Position numbers and translations under genes: made by a program | Source: Lacinutrix himadriensis | GTDB lineage: Bacteria > Bacteroidota > Bacteroidia > Flavobacteriales > Flavobacteriaceae | Assembly (NCBI RefSeq): GCF_001418105.1 | Contig: NZ_LIQI01000006.1 | Span: 1-64,000 of the forward strand | DNA length: 64,000 nt | Reading direction: 5' to 3' | The notes under the pieces: model-generated | Told to the model about the DNA's origin: nothing | The model's database searches: none | Seen by the model: only the letters and a program-made list of their open reading frames with translations | Part shown: piece after piece, positions 1 to 8,682 of the stretch | How the letters are laid out: every line of letters starts with the position of its first letter | Numbering within the stretch: the stretch's first letter is position 1

Positions 1-174
1 TGTAATGTAAATTACATCTGCGGTAAGTATTTGGCCATCAAGCGTCCCTTCACTATCATGACCATCGTTTATTAATTCCTGCTCAAAATTAGAATCTGGA
101 ATAGAAGTGTACTGTGCGTTTGCACAAAAGGACATAAAAAGAAATACGGTTAAAAGAAGTAAGTATTTTTTCAT
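1..174 (-). CDS. Start of a second BspA/LRR-type adhesin paralogue (partial, runs off the left edge)
   Basis: The minus strand encodes a secretion signal (MKKYLLLLTVFLFMSFCANA) followed by QYTSIPDSNFEQELINDG and an open frame to the window edge. The same N-terminus occurs in the giant repeat protein whose reading starts at 6724. The frame here is intact through the point where the other copy carries two single-base deletions. The 'IPDSNFE..L...G.D' start is typical of flavobacterial leucine-rich surface proteins. It is transcribed away from the upstream small T9SS gene and has its own copy of the duplicated promoter region. The function of the rest of the protein lies outside the window. Confidence 0.7.
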   Translation of the reverse strand, partial: MKKYLLLLTVFLFMSFCANAQYTSIPDSNFEQELINDGHDSEGTLDGQILTADVIYIT

Positions 175-264
175 GAGAACAATCATTTAAATGTGATATA
201 CTGCTTGATTTTATTCCACAAATTATAACATTCAACTATATAAAGCATTAACACCACATCAATT

Positions 265-280
265 TACGTAGGGGTACGTA
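265..280. promoter_or_regulatory. Palindromic motif TACGTA-GGGG-TACGTA upstream of adhesin paralogue
   Basis: Two palindromic TACGTA hexamers are separated by GGGG, about 91-106 bp upstream of the start codon at 174. An identical copy lies at 6815-6830 in front of the other paralogue. The symmetry and position suggest an operator or activator site; the protein that binds it is unknown. Confidence 0.4.
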
Positions 281-387
281 GTACCTTAAAAACACATAAA
301 CCACTAATAATTAATGCATTATACCGTATAATTTTTTTACTACTCACCTACTTTATTCTTACACTAAATCGAATTATATGTAAACAA

Positions 388-426
388 AAAACGCCTCAAA
401 CTATAATATAGTAATGAAGACGTTTT
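388..426 (-). terminator. Probable terminator after the adhesin / small T9SS gene pair
   Basis: The arms AAAACGCCTCA and TGAAGACGTTTT form an imperfect hairpin, with A and T tracts on either side, 23 bp past the stop codon of the 449-1237 gene. It separates that unit from the next adhesin paralogue. Confidence 0.45.
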
Positions 427-448
427 AATAATTAAATAATAGTTAGGG

Positions 449-1237
449 TTACTCTTTTATTATCTTTTTGATGAAGGTTTGATTATCTATTGAAAGTTTC
501 AATACATACAAGCCGTTTGCTAATGTTGATAGATTTAAAAGGTTATTACCTTCTAGTAACTCCCCTTTTTGAACTAGCCTACCATTTATATCTAGAATTG
601 TATAGGAAGCATGATTTAGCAATACAATAGTAACATTGCTTTTTACAGGGTTTGGGTAGAAGCTAATGTCTTTTATCCCAGAGTGAATAGTTGCTGTGCT
701 TAAAGTTCCTAGAGTTATTGAATTGGCTGCTGGGTCATTTTGTGAAAATCTATTTACTGCGGCTATATTAATATAGTTTTCAATAAATAATAATTCATTA
801 AAAATAGGGTCGCCATTTTCAACAAATGTTATCATAGCATTAGAAGCTAGTGTAGAGGTTGCAATAATATCGAATATAACCAGCTCGAAAGGGCCGCTAC
901 CATTTAATAAAATACTATTTGCTCCAGCTTCTACTCTACTTAAAAAATAGGCGTCTGTTGTATTTGATAAGGATATAGATTCCCATTCAGAAGCTGGAAG
1001 TCCTGAATTACCTGTTACAAAATTCCCTAAAGTTACACCTTCTGGCACATAAAAACCTGCTCCTAGATCATCTGTACTATGATCTGTGACACCCTCGCTT
1101 GGTGTTGCTAATAGTGCTATTTGAGGATTTCCTGTACTTGAATTTATTCCTAATAAAGAGATGCTAAACTCATATGTTTGCGCTTGCAATGTAAAGGCAA
1201 GTAAAATTATAACGATTGTTGAGTATATTTTTTTCAT
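449..1237 (-). CDS. Small secreted protein with T9SS type A sorting domain, partner of the giant adhesin
   Basis: This 262-residue protein starts with a signal peptide (MKKIYSTIVIILLAFTLQAQ), then has a roughly 150-residue region predicted to be beta-rich that I do not recognise. It ends with a classical T9SS type A C-terminal domain: YPNPV near residue 195, then a strand-rich tail containing GLYVLKL and the final KKIIKE. The start codon lies 17 bp after the stop of the giant repeat gene, so the two are probably cotranscribed. The giant protein has no sorting domain while this one does, so this protein may carry, anchor or cap it on the cell surface; that is inference. No paralogue of it is visible elsewhere in the window. 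Confidence 0.8.
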   Translation of the reverse strand: MKKIYSTIVIILLAFTLQAQTYEFSISLLGINSSTGNPQIALLATPSEGVTDHSTDDLGAGFYVPEGVTLGNFVTGNSGLPASEWESISLSNTTDAYFLSRVEAGANSILLNGSGPFELVIFDIIATSTLASNAMITFVENGDPIFNELLFIENYINIAAVNRFSQNDPAANSITLGTLSTATIHSGIKDISFYPNPVKSNVTIVLLNHASYTILDINGRLVQKGELLEGNNLLNLSTLANGLYVLKLSIDNQTFIKKIIKE

Positions 1238-1254
1238 GTTTTTTATTTTTAATA

Positions 1255-4200
1255 TTAATTAGGCAGTTGTTCGGTTATTGGATAAAAATTAGAAGATGAT
1301 CCATTTTCTGGATGATTTAAAATGATATTTTTTAATATCCCTGTATCATTTCCTGGCCCTAAATACCTTACTTGACTATTCATATTAATATCTGCTTTGT
1401 CGTAAGCTATAAAAGGATAGAAATTACTACCTGAAGTATTTCCAGGTGTATTTAAAATAATACTTTTTAATACTCCTGAATCGTTTCCTGGTCCTAAAAA
1501 GCGTGTTTGACCATTACTTTTTATATCTCCTGCCCACATCCCTAAAATGCCAGTTGGCATCCCAAAAGAGCTTTGTGCATTGTTCCCATAAGTAATTGGA
1601 TTGTTGGCGTCTGTAAAATCTACTGTAGGAGCTAAAACATCTAAAGTTACAGGATTTGCTGTCATAATCCCTAAATGGTTACGATGCTTCACTACAACAT
1701 AATAATTGTCTGCACCCAAATCAAAACTTATACTTGAAAGACCATCAATAGCAACCACATCTCCATCACGTTGTAATAAAGCCGATTGGCTTGCTAAAAT
1801 AACTAAGCTGTTCGCTGCATCACGTAATTCAACAAAAACCCAGTCTACAATATTATCGGCTATAGATCCTGTTCCCAAAGTTCCTCCTGTATTAAATACT
1901 GTAGCATCAACTACCACAGCATCTGTATAAGGACTTGTAATAGGAAGCAATCCTGCTATACGTAAATCGTCTCGCATTAAAGCTTCTTCTCCTGTATTAG
2001 GGTTTAAAGCTGCACCTTGTAATACCACTTTTGGAGAAACTAAAGCACAATTGCTACCTCCATCTGTAATAGTCCAGCCATGAGTACTTATTAAATTGGT
2101 TCTTGCTGCTTCTCCTGCACAATACTTATTAGTACCACCATTAAAAACTATACCTATTGGTATTTGTATTTCACCAGTATCTAAAGTATTCCAACCTATT
2201 AAAGTGCTATCGTAATTTTCTAAGGATAAGCTTACACCACTAAACATTTGATCCATATTGTTTACATTACTTATATCCCAGAACCCAAGATTTTGATCAA
2301 AAACAGTTGCAGCATAAAACATCCCATACATATCTGTTACCTTACTAACATCCCAATTACCTATGTCTTGATTAAATGAAGTAGCGTTAATAAACATATA
2401 CCCCATATCGGTAACACTACTAACATCCCAGCTCCCAATATCTTGATTAAAAGCAGTATTCAAATTAAACATTGATGACATTGTTATAACGCTACTTACA
2501 TCCCAAGAACTTATATCTTGATTAAAAGCAGAGCCATAAAACATTCCACGCATACTTATAACATTACTAACATCCCAACTCCCAATGTTTTGATTAAAAT
2601 TAGTTGCGTCTCCAAACATATTAGCCATGTCTATAACGCTACTTACGTCCCAAATACCAATATCTTGATTAAAAGCAGTAGCATCTCCAAACATAATATA
2701 CATATCCGTTACGTTACTTACATCCCAATTACTTAATTCTTGGTTAAATGCAGACGCGTCATAAAACATTGATGACATCTTGGTTACGTTACTTACATCC
2801 CATGCATTTAGGCTTTGATTAAAAGTGGAAGCTCCCCAAAAGACACCCAACATATTTGTAATAGTGCTTACATCCCATGCGCTTAAATCTTGATTTATAG
2901 AAGTAGCATACTGAAACATTCTGCTTAAAGAAGTGACTTGTGATAGGTTTGGACTATCTGTGGCATTAATTACTAAATTTGCACAACCACTAAAGCTACC
3001 GTCCATACTTTCCCAAGTTTGGGTTCCCCATTGCTCTACAGACAGAATTTTTAATTTATTTCCAGAAACGTTAGAATCGTTAAAATAAATACGAGGAAAA
3101 TCGCCTTTTATATTAATAGTGTGTATACCACTATTAGCATACGAATGTGTTGCGTCTCCTGAAACCCCTAGATCATCAAAAACGCCATCATTATCCCAAT
3201 CAATATCGTAATTATAACCTGTACCTGTAGTAGGTATAGTAATCGTTTCATTTGCTGCTGCTGTTTGCCAAGTAGTAATAAATAATGCAGAACAGTCTTT
3301 TCCTCCATCTGTAATTGTCCAGTTATTAGATGCACTCATTAAATTTGTTTGTGCTACTTCCGCAGAACAATAGGTGCTATTACCACCACTAAACGTTATG
3401 TTTGTAGGAATTTGTGTTTCTGTCGAAACTAAAGTGTTCCAGCCTATTAAAGTACTATCGTAATTGGAAGTGGATACCGTTACACCATCAAACATGCTAG
3501 CCATATTGGTTACTTTACTTATATCCCAATTACTAAGATCTTGGTTAAAGGCTACTGCGCCTTCAAACATACGGTTCATAAATTCCACATTTTTTACATC
3601 CCAACTCCCAATAGGTTGATTAAAAGCTACTGCATTTCTAAACATATGAGCTATGTTAGTAACGTTACCAACGTCCCATCCACTTATATCTTGATTAAAT
3701 ACAAGTGCACCAGAAAACATATTAAGTGTAGATGTTACATTACTCATGTCCCAACTGCTTAAGTCTTGATTAAATGTTGTGGCACCTGTAAAAGCTTGTT
3801 CCATACTAGTTACAGTACTAACATCCCAAGTACCAATTACAGCTTGATTAATAGCAGGAGCTTGACGAAAAATACGGTAAAAAGAAGTAACCTGTGACAG
3901 GTCTGGTTTATCTGTAGCATTAATAACCACATTAGAGCAACCATAAAAACTAGCATGCATACTTTGCCATACTTGTTCTCCCCATTGCTCTACGGATAGT
4001 AATTTGTCTTTATCTCCAGAACTTCCAGACCAAAACCATGGATAGTCTCCAGTTATGGTTACGGTATACGTTCCTGCTGTGGCATATTGATGTGTTATGC
4101 TTGATGCAATATTACTATTAGTTAAACCATCTCCCCAATCTACATTGTAATTATAAGGGTCTGTACCTTGTGTAGGTATGGTAATACTATTAGCATTTGA

Positions 4201-6724
4201 AGTTCCCGGATTATCTGTTTTCCATGTTGTAATAAAAGCTGAAGAACAATCGTTCCCTTCATCTGTAATATTCCATCCCATAGAAGTCGTTAAATTGGTT
4301 CTAACAGAATCTGCTAAACAATAAACACTATTACCTCCATTAAAGGTAATTCCAGTAGGTATTTGTATTTCTGAACCACTAAGCGCATGCCATCCTATTA
4401 AAGTATAATCGTAATTATTTAAAGACAAGCTTATGCCATCGAGCATGTCTGTCATGTTGGTAACACTGCTGATATCCCAAGTACCAAGATTTTGATCAAA
4501 TGACGTAGCATTGGCAAACATAGATTCCATGGTAACCGCATTTTTCACATTCCAGTTTTCTATGTCTTGATTAAAAGCTGTAGCATTTTTGAACATAGAA
4601 GACATATTGGTTACATTTTCAACATTCCAATCATTAATATTTCTATTAAAAGTGGAGGCGTTTAAAAAAATACTCTCCATAGTTATTACATTACTTACAT
4701 TCCATAAATTAAGATTTTCATTAAAACTTGTAGCATTTTCAAAAGCATGCCCCATATCTGTGATATTCTCTACTTGCCATCCATTGATATCATGATTTAA
4801 AGAAACGGCATCTCGAAAAATACTATTAAAAGAGCTACACTGTTCTAGATTTGGTATATCGGAAGCCGTTATTACTAAATTACTACAACCATAAAAACTA
4901 GCTTCCATGCTTTTCCATGCCTGATCTCCCCATTGATTCACAGATAGTATTTTATCTTTGTCTCCCGAATTATTAAAATAGATATGTGGAAAATCACCTT
5001 TAATCGCTATGGTATGTGTTCCTGCTGTTGCATACGTATGTGTAGCATCTCCTGTAACGCTTAGATCATCAAAAGTACCGTCATTTTCCCAATCTATTTC
5101 ATAATTATAACCAGAACCTATTGTAGGTATTGTAATCGTTTCATTTGCTGCTGTAGTTTCCCATGTGGTTATAAAAAAAGTAGTAAATAAGGTTGGACAG
5201 TCTGAAACACCATCTGAAATAGTCCAGTTATATGGTGCACTAACTAAATTAGTTCTTGCTGCTTCCCCATAACAATAATTACTATTGCCTGCGTTAAAAT
5301 TAATTCCTGTTGGTATTTTAGTTTCTGTTCCATTTAAGGTGCTCCAGCCTATTAAAGTGTTGTCGTAATTTTCTATAGAAAGTGTTACGTTATCCATCAT
5401 GTTAGTCATATTGGTAACATTACTTATATCCCATAAGCCAAGGTCTTGATTAAAGGCAACTGCATCACTAAACATCGTAGACATATTGGCAACAATACTT
5501 ACATCCCAACTACTAATATCTTGATTAAAAGCTGTGGCTCCGTCAAACATAAAAGCCATTGATGTAGTTGCACTAGTATCCCAGCTGCTAATATCTTGAT
5601 TAAAAGCTGTAGCATCTTGAAATGCATACGCCATATTTGTAATTGAACTTACATTCCATCCGCCTATATCTTGATTCATAGAGGTTGCCGTATTAAAAAT
5701 TTTAAGGAACGAAGTGGCTTCTGACAAGTTTGGATTATCTGTTGCATTAATTTCTAAATTAGAGCATCCATAAAAACTATAGTCCATGGAACTCCAAGCT
5801 TGAGAACCCCAATTTTCAATAGAAAGTATTTTATCTTTATCTCCAGAGTTGGCAAAGCGCATGTGTGGATAACTCCCTGTTATAGTAACTGTGTAAACAC
5901 CAATTGCGTTATAAGCATGTGTAATACTACCTGTTAAACCAGTATCTGTTTGACCATCTCCCCAATCTACATTATAATTATACGTAGCCAAACTTGTTGT
6001 TGGTATTGTAATACTATAATCGTCTGATGTTCCTGAGTTATCCGTTTTCCAAGTAGTCGTAAATGCAGAAGAACAGTCTATGCTAAAAGTAGTGGATACA
6101 TCGACCTGAAATGTTGTTGGTGTATCTGTTCTATAATTCCAATCGTCTACAACATCTTGTGAATCTAAACTTACACATTGTAAATTAGGATTACCATCTG
6201 ACCTATAGAAAATCATATTTGAATTAAACCCATTACTAATATCTAAATAACTTAAGTCATTATTTCTACAATTTAAGGTATATAAATTCCCAACGTTACT
6301 TAAATCTAAATACTGGATTTGATTGTTAAGACATGACAAGTAGTTTAGTCTAGAATTATTAGTTAAATCTAATACTGTTATTACATTATTATTACAACGT
6401 AAGGACAGTAGATTTGTGTTTTGTGTTAGATCTATTTGAGAAATAAGATTATCATTACTATATAAATGTTCTAAGCCTATAAAATCCTGAATACCGGTTA
6501 GATTTGTTATTTTTTGGTTTTGCGGTTTATTGGTTCCTGTTATGTTAAGAGTTGTAATGTAAATTACATCTACGGTAAGTATTGGCCATCAAGGTCCCTT
6601 CACTATCATAACCATCGTTTATTAATTCCTGCTCAAAATTAGAATCTGGAATAGAAGTGTACTGTGCGTTTGCACAAAAGGACATAAAAAGAAATACGGT
6701 TAAAAGAAGTAAGTGTTTTTTCAT
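1255..6724 (-). pseudogene. Giant BspA-like/PKD repeat adhesin, frame broken by two 1-bp deletions after the signal peptide
   Basis: Starting at 6724 the gene encodes the signal peptide MKKHLLLLTVFLFMSFCANA and IPDSNFEQELINDG. It then loses frame at two single-base deletions (near 6593 and 6582) relative to copy A at 1-174, and terminates at 6545. Restoring both bases gives one uninterrupted frame of 1823 residues ending at 1255. That frame has about 150 residues of leucine-rich repeat, then four modules of roughly 300-410 residues. Each module has a PKD-like domain (DWGDG or DWDNDG ... GDYP), a conserved GDKDKILS...WG..W.SM motif, several 25-residue BspA/DUF285 repeats (consensus FNQDIS.WDVSNVT.M..MF), and a Cys-containing closing segment. 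The C-terminus has a '[10 protein letters not shown]' segment and two dockerin-like repeats (D.N.N....LGPGND). It has no T9SS sorting domain. The long downstream frame has no early stops, so either the break is recent, it is a sequence error, or a downstream start is used (without a signal peptide). Confidence 0.75.
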
Positions 6725-6833
6725 GAGAACAATCATTTAAATGTGATATACTGCTTGATTTTATCCCACAAATTATAACATTCAACTATATAAAGCATTA
6801 ACACCACATCAATTTACGTAGGGGTACGTAGTA
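6553..6833. repeat. Direct repeat copy B (promoter plus 5' end of adhesin gene)
   Basis: This is the second copy of the 283-bp repeat at the left edge of the window. It is 281 bp long because of the two single-base deletions that break the coding frame. The match ends at 6833, where the upstream sequence diverges from copy A. Confidence 0.9.
6815..6830. promoter_or_regulatory. Palindromic motif TACGTA-GGGG-TACGTA (second copy)
   Basis: This is identical to the motif at 265-280 and sits at the same distance (about 91-106 bp) upstream of the adhesin start codon at 6724. It is preserved as part of the direct repeat, so conservation between the two copies alone is weak evidence of function. Confidence 0.4.
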
Positions 6834-7019
6834 TGCAAAACCAATATTAAATACTGATAATCAACGCGTTATTAGATCTGATTATTTTTCAGTCTTTACA
6901 TTGAAATTATACCTCCAACAAATCCTCTTTATCTTTCTAACAGATATAAAAAAAACACTCCATAAAAGTGCGAAGCTTTAATTTTAAACTTTAAAAGGGG
7001 TTTTCCTCTTTTTATAAAC

Positions 7020-7046
7020 TTGTTAGCCAATAAATTTATATTTTTG
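7020..7046 (+). promoter_or_regulatory. Bacteroidota-type promoter of the glutamate-synthase-like gene
   Basis: TTG at 7020-7022 and TATTTTTG at 7039-7046 fit the flavobacterial TTG / TAnnTTTG promoter with a 16-bp spacer, slightly short. The start codon follows 17 bp later. Confidence 0.5.
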
Positions 7047-7063
7047 AACAAAAAACATTCAAA

Positions 7064-8620
7064 ATGGAAACACTTCTCGATTTTTTATCCAATATTTCTT
7101 GGTGGTTATGGATTATCATAGGTTTAGCATTAGTAGCTATTCGAGATGTGCTATTTCAAAAATCGCATACTATAAGTCATAATTTTCCAATTATTGGTCA
7201 TTTTAGATATATGTTGGAGAAAATTGGTCCCGAATTAAGGCAATATCTAGTTGCCAATAACAGAGACGAGTTACCTTTTAATAGAATTGAACGTGGTTGG
7301 ATTTATGCTTCAGCAAAAAAAGAAAACAACTACGAAGGCTTTGGTACAGATAGAGATATCTATGCACATCAGCATATTTTTATTAATAACGCGATGATGC
7401 CATATCAAATACCTACAGATCATCCAAATAATGAAAACCATTGCTTTTTGCCTTGCGCAAAAATAATGGGTGAGTTTAATAAACGTAAAAAACCGTTTAG
7501 ACCAGGTTCTGTAATTAATGTTTCTGCTATGAGTTTTGGTTCGCTATCTGCGAAAGCGGTGGAATCTATGAATAAAGGCGTTAAAATGGCTGGTGCATAT
7601 CATAATACAGGTGAAGGTGGTTTATCGCCACATCACAGTCATGGTGGCGATGTAGTTTTTCATTTTGGAACCGGTTATTTTGGTGTTCGCGCTGCGGATG
7701 GTGGTTTTTCTATGGAAAAAATGATAAAGCTAGTAGAAGACAATCCGTTTATACGTGCTATTGAAGTAAAATTATCACAAGGAGCTAAACCTGGAAAAGG
7801 AGGTGTTTTACCAGGAGCTAAAATAACACCAGAAATAGCGAAGATTAGAGGTGTTGAAATTGGAAAAGATGTACTTTCTCCTCCAAATCATAAAGCGTTT
7901 AGTAACGTACCAGAAATGGTAGATTTTATTGAGCAAATAGCCGAAGCTACAGGATTACCTGTTGGTATTAAAGCTGCTATTGGTAAATTAGAACAATGGG
8001 AAGAGCTTGCAGACATTATGAAAGCGACAGGAAAAGGTCCTGATTTTATTACTGTTGATGGTGGTGAAGGTGGTACCGGAGCTGCGCCTCCAAGTTTTGC
8101 AGATCACGTATCTTTACCTTGGGTGTATGGTTTTGGTGATTTATATAAATTATTTCAACGTAAAGGCTTAAGCGAACGTATTGTATTTATTGGAAGCGGT
8201 AAATTAGGTTTCCCTGCTAAAGCTGCAATGGCTTTTGCAATGGGTGCAGATTGTATAAATGTTGCTCGAGAAGCCATGATGAGTATAGGTTGTATACAAG
8301 CACAAGTTTGTCATACTAATAAATGTCCAAGTGGTGTTGCTACACAAAGTAAATGGTTACAAAACGGTATAGACCCTACTTTAAAATCGGTGCGTTTAGC
8401 GCAATATTTTAGAACATTTAGAAAAGAGTTTATCGAAATCACACATGCTGCTGGGTATGAGCATCCTTGTGAGTTTACAATGAACGATATTGAAATTAAT
8501 GTAGATGATCATAACTTATCTAAAGAACTAAGTGGAACTTATGGTTACGAAAAGACTCCTGTTCCTTTTAATGGTATGAAAAGCTTACAAGATTGTATGT
8601 ATTTAGGTGGAAATAAATAA
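7064..8620 (+). CDS. Membrane-anchored FMN-binding glutamate synthase family protein
   Basis: This 518-residue protein matches the central FMN/(beta/alpha)8 synthase domain of glutamate synthase large subunits (GltS family). It lacks the N-terminal glutaminase and the C-terminal beta-helix. Visible motifs are GEGGLSPHH near residue 187, the phosphate-binding GGEGGTGAAPPSF near residue 335, and a Cys cluster C-x5-C-x4-C around residues 409-420 that in this family binds a 3Fe-4S cluster. An N-terminal hydrophobic helix (about residues 8-26) suggests membrane attachment. The substrate of these stand-alone proteins is not established. The gene is monocistronic, with its own promoter and a strong terminator. 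Confidence 0.9.
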   Translation: METLLDFLSNISWWLWIIIGLALVAIRDVLFQKSHTISHNFPIIGHFRYMLEKIGPELRQYLVANNRDELPFNRIERGWIYASAKKENNYEGFGTDRDIYAHQHIFINNAMMPYQIPTDHPNNENHCFLPCAKIMGEFNKRKKPFRPGSVINVSAMSFGSLSAKAVESMNKGVKMAGAYHNTGEGGLSPHHSHGGDVVFHFGTGYFGVRAADGGFSMEKMIKLVEDNPFIRAIEVKLSQGAKPGKGGVLPGAKITPEIAKIRGVEIGKDVLSPPNHKAFSNVPEMVDFIEQIAEATGLPVGIKAAIGKLEQWEELADIMKATGKGPDFITVDGGEGGTGAAPPSFADHVSLPWVYGFGDLYKLFQRKGLSERIVFIGSGKLGFPAKAAMAFAMGADCINVAREAMMSIGCIQAQVCHTNKCPSGVATQSKWLQNGIDPTLKSVRLAQYFRTFRKEFIEITHAAGYEHPCEFTMNDIEINVDDHNLSKELSGTYGYEKTPVPFNGMKSLQDCMYLGGNK

Positions 8621-8621
8621 T

Positions 8622-8655
8622 AAAAAAGAGGCTTCCATTGAAGCCTCTTTTTTTT
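8622..8655 (+). terminator. Rho-independent terminator
   Basis: Hairpin with arms AAGAGGCTTC and GAAGCCTCTT, an A tract before and a T tract after, directly behind the stop codon at 8620. It may also serve the converging minus-strand gene ending at 8683. Confidence 0.9.
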
Positions 8656-8682
8656 ATCCTAATTACAAAAAACGAACTCGTA

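Larger units (their letters stand above)
1..283. repeat. Direct repeat copy A (promoter plus 5' end of adhesin gene)
   Basis: These 283 bp match 6553-6833 with four substitutions and two single-base length differences. The match covers the start of the coding sequence, the leader and about 109 bp upstream of the start codon. It stops abruptly after position 283, where the two upstream sequences diverge. It may continue left of the window. It indicates a tandem gene duplication with a period of about 6.55 kb. Confidence 0.9.
6725..7063. other. Divergent intergenic region between adhesin and glutamate-synthase-like gene
   Basis: The left 109 bp belong to the duplicated adhesin promoter region. 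The middle is A/T-rich with no recognisable gene. The right end carries the promoter of the plus-strand gene starting at 7064. Confidence 0.6.

Noticed and set aside
1706-4795. Several plus-strand open frames inside the giant adhesin
   Set aside because: They are short, lack recognisable domains and arise from the repetitive antisense strand of the adhesin.
2250-5650. Regular 75-bp periodicity suggestive of a CRISPR or satellite array
   Set aside because: The period equals 25 codons and encodes BspA/DUF285 protein repeats in one frame; copies vary at the DNA level as expected for coding repeats.
7520-8400. Complete glutamate synthase large subunit
   Set aside because: Only the central FMN domain is present; the glutaminase and C-terminal beta-helix domains are missing, so it is the stand-alone family.
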